DNA of 27,848 nt from a virus, in IMG/VR virus record IMGVR_UViG_3300009431_000110, positions 1-27,848 of that record; one strand, 5' to 3'. The stretch's first letter is position 1, and each line of letters starts with the position of its first letter. The notes beneath the pieces were generated by a model that had not been told where the DNA came from, did no database searches, and saw nothing but the letters and a program-made list of their open reading frames with translations. This document shows, piece by piece, positions 7,288 through 14,440 of this stretch. Both the position numbers and the translations under genes were made by a program.

Positions 7288-7817
7288 TACGTCACTCTCC
7301 GCTCGGGATCGAACGACTTCCGCCGCTTCAGCGTCAACTTCCAGTCCGTGAACACGTTCGTGGGACCGTAGTTGCCGTTCTCCTCGACCTTCAGAACCTC
7401 GAACCACCACGGCTTCGAAGTAGTCGTATGGAATCCTACCACATCCCCCTCATGGGGCGCGGAGAATCCCTGCTCAGGATCTGCATCTGCCGCATTTACA
7501 TCCGTGTTCCACGTGAGCACGTCCACACTCATAATCCCATCGTACTCGCGCTCGATGATCCCGTCTTCGGTGTCTTGCTCGTACTGGCCGTTGGCTTCCT
7601 CGAACTCCACCGTGCAGATGAAGGCGTAGGGGCCTCGGTAGTCTCCCTGGTCAGATGTCTCGCGGTAGAGTGAGTTGTAGTTCTCGGCTCTATCCAGCGC
7701 GTAGTACGCTACAGCTCCGGTCGCACTGAGCATGTTCGCAGACCACTGTGCGTAGTCTTGCGCAATCGATTGCGCCCAATCTTGTTCGTCGGTGCAGAAT
7801 GGTGTTCCGGTTCCCAT
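7287..7817 (-). CDS. Probable head-tail connector / head-closure protein
   Basis: A 176-aa protein starting at ATG 7817 behind GGAGG. The C-terminal part (GDVVGFHTTTSKPWWFEVLKVEENGNYGPTNVFTDWKLTLKRRKSFDPERR) has the rhythm of contractile-phage head-completion proteins, in which a strand 'FEV.KV...G..G' is followed by 'W.L.L.RRS.F.P.RR'. The first 60 residues are helical. It is coupled to the next gene by a TAATG overlap. The dispersed palindrome sits 42-57 bases after the start codon, here in a different reading frame (A-Q-S-I-A). Assignment is by motif resemblance and position between capsid and sheath. Confidence 0.7.
   Translation of the reverse strand: MGTGTPFCTDEQDWAQSIAQDYAQWSANMLSATGAVAYYALDRAENYNSLYRETSDQGDYRGPYAFICTVEFEEANGQYEQDTEDGIIEREYDGIMSVDVLTWNTDVNAADADPEQGFSAPHEGDVVGFHTTTSKPWWFEVLKVEENGNYGPTNVFTDWKLTLKRRKSFDPERRVT
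7760..7775. promoter_or_regulatory. Dispersed palindrome, copy 3
   Basis: GCGCAATCGATTGCGC, a perfect 16-bp palindrome, lies inside the 5' end of the probable head-closure gene. It shares the 12-bp core with the other copies but is read in another codon phase. Confidence 0.85.
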
Positions 7818-7840
7818 GCCACCTCCAGGCTACGGGAACA

Positions 7841-8515
7841 CTACAGGAGAGAGCGAAGCTCCTCGGAAAGATCGCCCCGCTTCACGAACGTGCGCTCCTC
7901 GTTGATATCCTCGCGCACAGCCCGTCTCTTCAGGCGACGACCGCTCTTGACGAACGTGATGCCCGGCATCTTCTTGCGCAGCTGGGCCTTCGCCTTCGCG
8001 CTCTTGCCATGCGCCGGAGCAGTTCGCGCCGTGGGGTTCACTCCGTCATGACAGCGGATGTTCTTCCCCTTCTCGCGCGCCACACGACCACACGCCTTCT
8101 GGAAGGTGTTCCAGCCCTTGCGCTTCCATCGGGCCTTCGTGCTCGGCTTGTCCTTGCCCTTGCCGGTGCCCATGACCTTCCTGGACTTGGGGTTCCTGAG
8201 CTTGTGCCCGGACAGCTGGAAGGACATGGACCCCTCGCCCTTGCCCTTGATGGATCTCAGGTCCGTGAACTTGCCCGTATCCGAATCGTGAAAGGGGTTG
8301 GCTTCGCTCAGATCCGCCAGCTCGGCGTCGAGGATCTCCGCGGCCTCCTTCATGTCCGTCATCTTCTTCTCCTTTTCGGACTCCCCAGGCTGCCCACCGT
8401 CCGGTGTCGGGGGCTCCGCCTCGCGATGTTCCACGATCACATGCTCACTGAGCCCGAACTGCTTGATCTGCTCATCCGTTAGGGCATCTGCCAACATTGC
8501 CAGCATCTCGGACAT
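7841..8515 (-). CDS. Basic virion-type protein with NPFHD-TGKF motif
   Basis: A 224-aa protein. Residues 1-50 are acidic and helical (MSEMLAMLADALTDEQIKQFG). A short motif near residue 73, NPFHDSDTGKFTD, resembles the 'NP.HD..TGKF(T/S)' patch found in several phage head or tail-linked proteins. The remainder is highly basic (TKARWKRKGWNTFQKACGRVAREKGKNIRC, SAKAKAQLRKKMPG, SGRRLKRRAVRED). ATG 8515 has GAGG eight bases upstream. An in-frame ATG at 8362 has an equally good AAGGAG six bases away, so a shorter 173-aa form could be made. It is the first gene after the promoter candidate at 8547-8576. Function unknown. Confidence 0.75.
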   Translation of the reverse strand: MSEMLAMLADALTDEQIKQFGLSEHVIVEHREAEPPTPDGGQPGESEKEKKMTDMKEAAEILDAELADLSEANPFHDSDTGKFTDLRSIKGKGEGSMSFQLSGHKLRNPKSRKVMGTGKGKDKPSTKARWKRKGWNTFQKACGRVAREKGKNIRCHDGVNPTARTAPAHGKSAKAKAQLRKKMPGITFVKSGRRLKRRAVREDINEERTFVKRGDLSEELRSLL

Positions 8516-8530
8516 CTTTTGTACCTCACA

Positions 8531-8582
8531 CTGCAGTTGTACCCACGTTGTACCTCTCCAGAGGATAACAGGTCAACTGCAG
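8531..8582. repeat. 9-bp inverted repeat bracketing a promoter
   Basis: CTGCAGTTG at 8531-8539 and CAACTGCAG at 8574-8582 are perfect inverted copies separated by 34 bases. The right arm overlaps the -35 and the left arm lies just past the predicted start point of the promoter at 8547-8576. It could be a paired operator or a long-loop hairpin. Confidence 0.6.
8547..8576 (-). promoter_or_regulatory. Sigma70-type promoter for connector genes
   Basis: On the minus strand TTGACC (8576-8571) is followed after 18 bases by TACAAC (8552-8547). The start codon of the next gene is at 8515, giving a leader of about 25 bases. GGTACAA occurs three times between the -10 region and the start codon. This is the only gap (8516-8602) in an otherwise tight gene run, which supports a promoter. 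Confidence 0.5.
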
Positions 8583-8602
8583 ATTCTCCACTGAAACATG
8601 CC

Positions 8603-9622
8603 CTACCCAGTGATGAATGGCATAGGGGGCGTCAGGCCCTTCACCTTCTCATTCAGGTCTGCCATCTCCGTCTCGGCCTGGCCCGCCAACGTCTCGCCGT
8701 TCATCGAAACTTTGCCCCCCGCGACCGCCACCTCGGAGTACTTCGATCGCATATTTCCGAGCACCATCTTCGCCCACGCCAACGCCCATCTCCGCAGCAG
8801 CCAATACCGCTGCTTCGTGATCTTCGAGTAATCCACGAGATCCGACACGTAGTAGTACTTCGCCGTCCCGGTCAGCTCCAGGGGGCTCAGGTGCAACGTC
8901 TGCGCGTATTGATCGTAGTGCCAGCTTCTGTCGTTCGATAGAACACGACGTAGCTGCTCGTGGTACTGATACGTCTGGTAGACATCCGGGCCAAGCCTCA
9001 TGCCTCCCCCGCCTGACGTCGTCATGTAGCTATATGGGAGCCCGCTCAGGCCGAGAAACGACTCCGACCCTACCACGTCCATGATGGTGTCTACACCTGG
9101 GAACGCCACATCGTAAACAAGCGCACAGTCACTCTCGACGTCATACTCACCCTGACCTGACACCAGAGTCAAATCCGCCGACTTCGTCTGCGCGAAGTGC
9201 GCCATAAGCCACGTCTCGGCCTCTGTCACTGCATCGTCGAAGTGATCGTCTGTCAACTCCACGCACTGGGTCGGGTATCCCAACTGCCTTTGGACCCATT
9301 CCTTCACCGCCGTGCGCTGGGTCGTCGCTCCTACCGAAAACGCGTAATCGTCGTGGTCCTCGGTATACTCCGTCCCATCGACTTCGTAGGTCCAGCGAAT
9401 CGTGAATTCGCCCGCTTGCGTCGGTGCCCACGGAGCTATGTACGTCCCCACCTCCGGATTCGTGATGTCTCCAGAGTCGATCGTATCGATCTGCACCTCG
9501 TCCCCGTCCAGGACTACTACTGTCGGCGTATCGTCCGCGTCGATCGAGATCGACCCGTCCTCTGTCTCCAGCGTGATCTCCAAATCGAACTGACTGGTTT
9601 CGCCAACGATATTCAGCGACAT
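8603..9622 (-). CDS. Neck/connector structural protein with N-terminal Ig-like domain
   Basis: A 339-aa protein with two parts. Residues 1-100 (TSQFDLEITLETEDGSIS ... GTYIAPWAPTQAGEFTIRWTYEVDG) look like an Ig- or fibronectin-like beta sandwich. Residues 105-339 match a recurrent phage structural family as I know it: an early helix (DDAVTEAETWLMAHFAQ), 'GEYDVESDCALVYDVAFPG', an aromatic 'YQTYQYHEQLRRVL' region, 'LHLSPLELTGTAKYYYVSD', then 'RRWALAWAKMVLGNMRSKYSEVAVAGGKVSMNG' and a helical end finishing in PPMPF. This family is often annotated as neck or head-completion protein. ATG 9622 has AGGAG five bases upstream. The preceding gene also resembles the N-terminal domain. Confidence 0.7.
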   Translation of the reverse strand: MSLNIVGETSQFDLEITLETEDGSISIDADDTPTVVVLDGDEVQIDTIDSGDITNPEVGTYIAPWAPTQAGEFTIRWTYEVDGTEYTEDHDDYAFSVGATTQRTAVKEWVQRQLGYPTQCVELTDDHFDDAVTEAETWLMAHFAQTKSADLTLVSGQGEYDVESDCALVYDVAFPGVDTIMDVVGSESFLGLSGLPYSYMTTSGGGGMRLGPDVYQTYQYHEQLRRVLSNDRSWHYDQYAQTLHLSPLELTGTAKYYYVSDLVDYSKITKQRYWLLRRWALAWAKMVLGNMRSKYSEVAVAGGKVSMNGETLAGQAETEMADLNEKVKGLTPPMPFITG

Positions 9623-9630
9623 CTCGGCTC

Positions 9631-9954
9631 CTACCCCTCGTACTTCGAGGCCCGCCCCTGCACGATACCATCCACGTAGATCGCCTTGAAGTTCGTGAAC
9701 CCCTCGCTACCCTCGACGTCAACGATCTTCCACGAGGCTACGTGAGCCCCAGCTCTTACCGGCGTATACGACGCTCGAAACAATCGGCCGTGATCTGTCG
9801 GCGTCGTGACTTCCGAGGTGGTGACTGAAACCCATTCTGTCCCGCCAGCCGCCGTGGGCCTCTCTACCTCACACTCGACAGTAATTTCTGAGTCGTCGGG
9901 CAACTCCACCTGGTAGAGCAACGTATGGGCCTGACCTACGTAGACTTTGTCCAT
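9631..9954 (-). CDS. Single Ig-like beta domain protein
   Basis: A 107-aa protein that appears to be one beta-sandwich domain: alternating hydrophobic strands (HTLLYQVELPDDSEITVECEVERP, GRLFRASYTPVRAGAHVASWKIVDVEG). The pattern '(R)LFRASYTPVRAGAHVASWKI' parallels 'GTYIAPWAPTQAGEFTIRWTY' in the N-terminal domain of the next gene, suggesting duplication. Its ATG at 9954 follows the previous gene's TGA by only three bases, so translation is coupled. No signal peptide or catalytic site. Likely a small virion attachment or decoration protein; function not established. Confidence 0.7.
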   Translation of the reverse strand: MDKVYVGQAHTLLYQVELPDDSEITVECEVERPTAAGGTEWVSVTTSEVTTPTDHGRLFRASYTPVRAGAHVASWKIVDVEGSEGFTNFKAIYVDGIVQGRASKYEG

Positions 9955-9957
9955 CTC

Positions 9958-10512
9958 TCAATTCCACTGCCGAAGATTGCCCAACTCCACCAACGGACCA
10001 GCTACTGCTCCAGCGCCCTCGCGCATCTTCCCAATCGTATCATCTTCGTAGACATCTGCCACGAAACTCCTTGTGACCGTCTTCGAGGTGAACAGCCCCA
10101 AGATGAAGAACTTCCGCTTCCTGGGTTGTCTTGGCGCGCTCTCCACCACAGCAGAAGGAACGAACGCCATCTTCTCGGTCAGCTCTTTCTTCGGTAGTTC
10201 CGACCACTTCTTGACCATCTGCCCGAGCTGAATGACGCAAAAACCGACCACACCCTCCTCCTGCACAGCCTCTTCAGCAAGATCCAGATCGATTGGATGG
10301 CCAAGCGCTATGCCAGCTCCCGGCAAGGTGAGAATCGGCTTGTCTTCTTTGAGGATTTTTCTGAACACGTAGAGCATGGGAACTACGGGAAATCCATGAT
10401 CTCTCAGCTCTATCGTTCTTTGAACAAGGAAGCGACTCCATCCGAGCATCTTCTGCTCGTCCAGAACCCCGGAAAGATCAGCTTTGAGCTTCGACGGAGG
10501 CAGACTTTGCAT
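9958..10512 (-). CDS. Unknown protein of connector cluster
   Basis: A 184-aa protein if ATG 10512 is used, with AAGGA upstream; a GTG at 10545 in the same frame would add eleven basic residues. The start lies inside the end of the preceding gene (35-base overlap). Residues 20-75 are helical with a hydrophobic strand (HGFPVVPMLYVFRKILKEDKPILTLPGAGIALGHP); residues 85-110 include GVVGFCVIQLGQMVKKWSELP; a basic patch RQPRKRKFFILGLF follows at about 130. No family recognised. It is coupled at both ends to neighbours and probably belongs to the same structural unit. Confidence 0.7.
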   Translation of the reverse strand: MQSLPPSKLKADLSGVLDEQKMLGWSRFLVQRTIELRDHGFPVVPMLYVFRKILKEDKPILTLPGAGIALGHPIDLDLAEEAVQEEGVVGFCVIQLGQMVKKWSELPKKELTEKMAFVPSAVVESAPRQPRKRKFFILGLFTSKTVTRSFVADVYEDDTIGKMREGAGAVAGPLVELGNLRQWN

Positions 10513-11002
10513 CTTCTGAGTCTTCCTTTTTCTTCTCCGACTCACGGACCTTGTCCCGGATTGTCGTCATCGCCCCCTTCACACCCTCGACAAGCTCGGC
10601 CGTTCTCTTCTTGATGTCCTGGGCAAACGTTCCACCCAGCTTCGCGATCCTCTTGACAGCATCGACGGAATTCCACGGCAGCTTGACCGACTGTGCAGCC
10701 ACCATCGACGAAACGACATCGACTACCGTTTCATACTGGTTGTGCGTCAGGACATGCAATCGATTGCCAAGAATGTCATACCTCTCCCCGGTCTCCATAT
10801 TGACGATCATCCCCGCCTTACCGAATCTTGCCGGCTGAGCAAGAATCGCGGCTTTGGCATCTTCGAGCGTCTTCCATCCCATCGGATCGAACTCGATCCG
10901 GAACGGTCTCGCCATCTTCCCGGGAATCTTCCCTTTTGCCACCGACTGCGTCTTCTTCTGGTACGCCGTCTTGATCTTGGGCTTCTTGATCTTCTTCACC
11001 AT
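10478..11002 (-). CDS. Unknown basic/helical protein, first gene of its unit
   Basis: A 174-aa protein. ATG 11002 is preferred over the adjacent GTG at 11005 because GGAGG lies six bases upstream. The first 35 residues are very basic (MVKKIKKPKIKTAYQKKTQS); residues 35-85 look like a small alpha/beta domain (RPFRIEFDPMGWKTLEDAKAAILA ... AGMIVNMETGERYDILGNRLHVL); the rest is helical, with a coiled-coil-like charged end. It is the first gene after a hairpin terminator and a GGTATAGT promoter element, so it begins a transcription unit. It contains palindrome copy 4, read as G-N-R-L-H. Function unknown. Confidence 0.72.
   Translation of the reverse strand: MVKKIKKPKIKTAYQKKTQSVAKGKIPGKMARPFRIEFDPMGWKTLEDAKAAILAQPARFGKAGMIVNMETGERYDILGNRLHVLTHNQYETVVDVVSSMVAAQSVKLPWNSVDAVKRIAKLGGTFAQDIKKRTAELVEGVKGAMTTIRDKVRESEKKKEDSEDAKSASVEAQS
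10756..10767. promoter_or_regulatory. Dispersed palindrome, copy 4
   Basis: GCAATCGATTGC lies mid-gene in the 174-aa protein and is read as codons AAT CGA TTG within G-N-R-L-H. Flanking bases are not symmetric here, so the 12-bp core is the minimal unit. Confidence 0.8.
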
Positions 11003-11040
11003 CACGCACCTCCGCGCATACCTGTAGGGTTGATGGCCAA

Positions 11041-11046
11041 ACTATA
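11041..11046 (-). promoter_or_regulatory. -10 element (GGTATAGT block) before the 174-aa gene
   Basis: Minus strand GGTATAGTTTGG places a TATAGT -10 hexamer about 40 bases before the ATG at 11002, directly after a hairpin terminator. A poor -35 (TTCCTT, 17-base spacing) is present. The same block GGTATAGT-TGG occurs at 14399-14404 in the same context. Confidence 0.45.
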
Positions 11047-11069
11047 CCACGGAGAGGGAAGGGAAGGAA

Positions 11070-11096
11070 CTCCCGGGGAGCCTCGCCCCCCGGGAG
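11070..11096 (-). terminator. Terminator hairpin after the fibre/decoration gene
   Basis: On the minus strand CTCCCGGGG and CCCCGGGAG form a perfect 9-bp stem around a 9-base loop, 16 bases past the stop codon at 11113. A pyrimidine-rich tract (TTCCTTCCCTTCC) follows rather than a clean T-run, so termination may be partial. Confidence 0.6.
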
Positions 11097-11112
11097 CCAT
11101 TGTAAGGGCAGG

Positions 11113-13197
11113 CTAGAACGCGTGGCCCATGTTCACCCGATGGTACGCCTCGACCATCAGCTGCGCAGTCGCGACGATGATGCTCGGCGTCCCGTCGATG
11201 GTATCCTGGCCATAGAACTTGAAGATGTACATGCCGCTGTCTCCGGCCACCACCTTGAAGTACGCGTTGTAGTACCCTGTGATGCTCGCGTCGTCGTTCA
11301 TCACTCGGTAGGTCGTCGCCGGAGCGCTGTTCTCGTTGTCCGACGCACTCAGGTTAGTCTCCAGGTTGCTCGCGGTGTACAGCAGCGAACCCTTGTCGGT
11401 TCCTGCGCTGTCACGGCACTCCACGTACATCTCGCCCGTCGGGCTCGTACCGAGAGTATCCAGCGACTCCTGGACCCCGGTGGCGAGGTCGCGAGCCAGG
11501 GCGCTGAACTCGATAGCCAGATCACTCTGGCCGATCGCCGGGCTCATGAGCGTGGCCGGCACCATCGGAACGACAGCCGCACCTGCCATCTTGGCGTCGA
11601 GGGTATCCACGACGCTCTTGATCGCCGCCACGTCCGCGCTCATGCTGGCACCTGCCGGGGCACCCATCCGCGAGTACATGGCCTGCTGACCGGAACCTGC
11701 GTCGCTCTGGCTGTTGGCGAAGGTGGACCCCACCTTGCTCTGGAGATCCTGGGTGTCGGTCTCGATGGCATCCGCAGTGCTCTTCACCGCCGCGACATCC
11801 GCACTCACCGACGCGCCAGCCGGCGAGCCGATCTTGGACTGGATGTCCTGGGTGTCGGTCTCGATGTTCCCGAGGTCGGTGTCGAGAGCGCTCAGGCCGT
11901 AGGTGCCATGCTCCAGCATCGTCTCGATGTTCTGGAGGGTCTGGCCCGCGGTCCCTGCCGTGGTGTGACCGCTCAGGGCTTCGTCCCACACCTGGTCTGC
12001 GAGATCTCCACCGCCACCGATCACGCCGTAGATCAGCTCCAGGGCACCAGCCACGTCGGTCGCTCCGTCACCGCCCAGCTCGGTCTCCTCGGAGACATCG
12101 CCGATCTCGGTCTTGACCAGCTCGATGTCGGTCTGGTTGGCGTCCACCGCGGTCTTGATGGCCCCGAGGCCGTCCGTTCCGTTGCTCAGGTCGGTCTGGA
12201 TGCCATCCACCACGGTGTCTACCGTGTCGATCAGGCTCTTCAGGTTCGCGAGCCCGTTGGTGCCATCGTCCAGGATGTCTGCGTAGTTGGCAATTGCCAA
12301 CAGAGCCGTCGCCAGGTTGTCCGGCGAGCCATGAACACCTTCGAACTCGTCTTCGATGTTCCCTGCGAGCTGCTCGTCGATCGCGCTGTAGATGCGCCTC
12401 TGGCCTGTTCCCAGATCCTCCGATTCCAGATCACCGAGAACGTCCAGCTCGATGTAGTCCACGGTCAGGTCGCCCGCGACGGGAGCTGTCCCGAACGTGA
12501 CAGAAACGGCCCCGGTGCTGTAGTCGATGGTGCCGCTGTCCGGGGCCGAGAAGCCTCCAGAGCCGTTGTCGTACGCCTTGTCATCGGAGTCCCCACTGCT
12601 GTAGACCTCCACCGATCCGGGACGGATGGACTCCTCATCGACGGTGATGGTGAACGAGAACTCGGTCTCCACGCCATCGCAGTTCTCACCCGTATCCACT
12701 TCCTCGGACACGACACGACCCGGAGTACCGCGGTTGTCCGCTGCCACCATGAGGCCGTAATCGCTGTCGCTGACGATATCGAGAAGGATCGTCCCAACAC
12801 CCGATCCAGCGTCGTCGAGAGCGCTGGACCCCAACACCGCCAACAGGCTCTGTAGATTCGTCAGGTCGGAGAAGTCGCCGATCTCCGCCCCGAGGGTGTT
12901 GACATCCTCGGCCTGCATGGTCCACATGGGGATGGTGATCGTCTCGCTCGCGGACTTGCACACGGCGTAGTAGTTGTTGCCTGTCGCCATGTCCCCCGAA
13001 TCGACCTGGAGGGCGTAAACGCCGTTCTCCAGATCGATCACTCCCGAAGCTCCCGTGAGGGAGATCGTCGGATCGGGATCTGTCCCGTACTCCGCACGGT
13101 ACACCGTGGGGGTGAACGTCTGGCCCGCTCCCTCTGCGCTGATGAAGGGGAAGTAGGCGTTTCCCGTGACTACCTTGGTTTCTGCATACCGACTCAT
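11113..13197 (-). CDS. Repetitive fibre or decoration protein
   Basis: A 694-aa protein probably displayed on the virion. Residues 1-100 are beta-rich and resemble N-terminal domains that sense or attach (QTFTPTVYRAEYGTDPDPTISLTGASGVIDLENGVYALQV). Residues about 168-248 hold the module shared with sheath and capsid protein (GVETEFSFTI ... GTIDYSTGAVSVTFGTAP). Residues about 270-560 are coiled-coil-like, with short repeats including a 33-residue unit (IETDTQDIQSKIGSPAGASVSADVAAVK). The end (about 565-694) is again beta-rich. It has its own promoter candidate, a long leader and a terminator, consistent with high independent expression. Tail fibre, whisker or capsid decoration are all possible. 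Confidence 0.75.
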   Translation of the reverse strand: MSRYAETKVVTGNAYFPFISAEGAGQTFTPTVYRAEYGTDPDPTISLTGASGVIDLENGVYALQVDSGDMATGNNYYAVCKSASETITIPMWTMQAEDVNTLGAEIGDFSDLTNLQSLLAVLGSSALDDAGSGVGTILLDIVSDSDYGLMVAADNRGTPGRVVSEEVDTGENCDGVETEFSFTITVDEESIRPGSVEVYSSGDSDDKAYDNGSGGFSAPDSGTIDYSTGAVSVTFGTAPVAGDLTVDYIELDVLGDLESEDLGTGQRRIYSAIDEQLAGNIEDEFEGVHGSPDNLATALLAIANYADILDDGTNGLANLKSLIDTVDTVVDGIQTDLSNGTDGLGAIKTAVDANQTDIELVKTEIGDVSEETELGGDGATDVAGALELIYGVIGGGGDLADQVWDEALSGHTTAGTAGQTLQNIETMLEHGTYGLSALDTDLGNIETDTQDIQSKIGSPAGASVSADVAAVKSTADAIETDTQDLQSKVGSTFANSQSDAGSGQQAMYSRMGAPAGASMSADVAAIKSVVDTLDAKMAGAAVVPMVPATLMSPAIGQSDLAIEFSALARDLATGVQESLDTLGTSPTGEMYVECRDSAGTDKGSLLYTASNLETNLSASDNENSAPATTYRVMNDDASITGYYNAYFKVVAGDSGMYIFKFYGQDTIDGTPSIIVATAQLMVEAYHRVNMGHAF
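11747..11866. repeat. 99-bp-period coding repeat in the fibre gene
   Basis: A 21-base block beginning TCCTGGGTGTCGG is identical at 11747-11767 and 11846-11866. Its 99-base offset equals the 33-residue protein repeat around IETDTQD-QSK-GS. A third, diverged protein-level copy (SRMGAPAGASMSADVAA) lies about 60 residues further on. Confidence 0.8.
12286..12301. repeat. Perfect 16-bp palindrome, distinct from the main family
   Basis: GTTGGCAATTGCCAAC lies inside the fibre gene. It shares GCAA/TTGC half-sites with the dispersed palindrome but lacks the four central bases, so the half-site spacing differs. It may be chance. Confidence 0.4.
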
Positions 13198-13214
13198 TTG
13201 CGTAGTTCTCCAAC

Positions 13215-13257
13215 AAAACCGGGGTTTTCACGCTGCATTGGCGTGGTTGGGAACCAC
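13215..13257 (-). promoter_or_regulatory. Structured leader of the fibre gene
   Basis: Two short inverted repeats lie in the roughly 96-base leader: GTGGTT-CCC-AACCAC (13257-13243) and AAAACC-CC-GGTTTT (13228-13215, a loop of only two bases), the latter next to the GGAG ribosome site. They could form RNA hairpins that tune translation or mRNA stability; no known riboswitch pattern is recognised. Confidence 0.35.
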
Positions 13258-13299
13258 TGCTTCTGGCGGCATGTTTTTTATGGTGAGCCGAACACGGAT

Positions 13300-13329
13300 A
13301 TTGTAACTGGACTACAAAGGCAAAATCAA
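13300..13329 (-). promoter_or_regulatory. Sigma70-type promoter of the fibre gene
   Basis: Minus strand TTGATT (13329-13324), 18 bases, then TACAAT (13305-13300). It starts 15 bases after the stop of the DUF5659-like gene and would produce a leader of about 96 bases before ATG 13197. This is the best promoter match in the window. Confidence 0.6.
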
Positions 13330-13343
13330 CCGCTATCTCGCCA

Positions 13344-13622
13344 TCACTGCCGAATCATCTTCATCTGGGCCTTGCACTCCAGATACTCTCGAAAATACGA
13401 AACTTCGCTCGATTGCCCCCACTTGATGAAATACTCCCGGGCTTCCCCTTCAGTTAGCTCGAAAACCCAGAAAACACGCCGGCCCTTTCGGTTTTTATCT
13501 TCTCGTCGAAAAACCGTGATCTGCTTGACCTTCTTGTGCCGTAAATAGGCCGCAAACCCTATCTTATCCACTGGGAACAGGGGGCCTGTCTGTACACCTG
13601 TGTCCTGCTCCTTTACCAACAT
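13344..13622 (-). CDS. DUF5659-like small protein
   Basis: A 92-aa protein. Its body (FPVDKIGFAAYLRHKKVKQITVF ... RRVFWVFELTEGEAREYFIKWGQSSEVSYFREYLECKAQMKMI) follows the DUF5659 pattern as I recall it: an N-terminal 'D.. lAAYL..kG' helix, a strand pair ending in a 'F.F' motif, then a C-terminal helix pair with 'F...Y'. The family is common in phages and has no assigned function. ATG 13622 has GAGG five bases upstream. The dispersed palindrome fills the 16-29 bases before the start codon, next to the ribosome site, so it could affect expression of this gene. Confidence 0.7.
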   Translation of the reverse strand: MLVKEQDTGVQTGPLFPVDKIGFAAYLRHKKVKQITVFRREDKNRKGRRVFWVFELTEGEAREYFIKWGQSSEVSYFREYLECKAQMKMIRQ

Positions 13623-13637
13623 CCCTGCCTCTGTGGC

Positions 13638-13651
13638 CGCAATCGATTGCG
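13638..13651. promoter_or_regulatory. Dispersed palindrome, copy 5
   Basis: CGCAATCGATTGCG lies in the 32-base gap between the Lys-rich gene (stop at 13655) and the DUF5659-like gene (start at 13622), three bases past the TAG codon. Confidence 0.85.
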
Positions 13652-13654
13652 AAT

Positions 13655-14368
13655 CTACTTCGTGGCTGCCTTCTTACGCCGCACCCGCTTCGGCTTGGGC
13701 TTGTCCGTTTCCTTCTTCGCAGTCTTGTTGCCTGCGGTCTTCTTGGTCTTCGCCGTGGCCTTCTTGGGTGCCTTTTTGGTCGTCTTTTCCGCACTCTTCT
13801 TCGATGTCTTCTCCGGGGTCTTCTTCGGGGCCTTCTTTGCGAGCTTCGCCTTGGCCGCTGCCCCCGTCGTGCCCTTCGTCGTCTTCTTGATCGTAACCTT
13901 GTCGTCGTCCGTGCCAAGCACTCCGTCCTCGCCCGCATCACGGTGGACTGTCACAGCACCGACCGGAGTCTCGATCTTGGTGGGCGGCTCCACCTTCGTC
14001 TTCGAGATAGACTTCGGCTCGGCAGCAGGCTTCGATTCAGCCCGTTTCGGCTCCACAACAGGCTCAGGAGCGGCTTCAGGCTCATTGGGCATATCCAAGG
14101 CCGTCTCGGGCTCCGGCGGCTCAGGAGTGGACTGTGAGGCTGTCTCATCCACCAACTTCCGGGCAGTCCCGGCTTTCACGATGGGTCTACGGACTCGTCT
14201 CACCCTCTGCAAAAGCGACCCCTCCCACAACGCCCACCGCTCGCCGGCCACCTCGTCTTCCCGATCGAAGAAAGTATGGCCTTCGCCATCGACCGGATTG
14301 ACCGTCACTCCACCCTTGGGGATATTCACGTTCTTGTGCAGTTTGAATCTCGGTTCCTCTTTCACCAT
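13655..14368 (-). CDS. Protein with histone H1-like Lys/Ala-rich tail
   Basis: A 237-aa protein. ATG 14368 is chosen because it has AGGTGG eight bases upstream and follows the -10 at 14399-14404; ATG 14410 would lie upstream of that promoter. Residues 1-65 form a compact domain (MVKEEPRFKLHKNVNIPKGGVTVNPVDGEG ... WALWEGSLLQRVRRVRR). Residues 75-160 are Pro/Glu-rich and disordered. The last ~75 residues are Lys/Ala/Thr/Pro-rich (KKAPKKTPEKTSKKSAEKTTKK, ending RVRRKKAATK), like eukaryotic H1 tails and bacterial H1-like or AlgP-type proteins. It is the first gene after the capsid protein's terminator. DNA condensation or capsid association is plausible; neither is shown. Confidence 0.75.
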   Translation of the reverse strand: MVKEEPRFKLHKNVNIPKGGVTVNPVDGEGHTFFDREDEVAGERWALWEGSLLQRVRRVRRPIVKAGTARKLVDETASQSTPEPPEPETALDMPNEPEAAPEPVVEPKRAESKPAAEPKSISKTKVEPPTKIETPVGAVTVHRDAGEDGVLGTDDDKVTIKKTTKGTTGAAAKAKLAKKAPKKTPEKTSKKSAEKTTKKAPKKATAKTKKTAGNKTAKKETDKPKPKRVRRKKAATK

Positions 14369-14398
14369 CGGAAGTACCACCTTTCTTGAACAATCCAC

Positions 14399-14404
14399 AC
14401 TATA
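14399..14404 (-). promoter_or_regulatory. -10 element (GGTATAGT block) before the H1-like gene
   Basis: Minus strand GGTATAGTGTGG gives a TATAGT hexamer between the capsid protein's terminator and ATG 14368, with about 24 bases of leader. No good -35 is visible. The near-identical block at 11041-11046 suggests a shared phage promoter type. Confidence 0.45.
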
Positions 14405-14440
14405 CCGCATCTGTCCCGGAAACTCATACCTCCAAACGCC

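Noticed and set aside
11122-12855. 577-codon open frame on the plus strand
   Set aside because: It is antisense to the fibre gene; its repeats mirror the sense repeats, and the composition (His/Arg/Leu/Val) is typical of a reverse-frame shadow.
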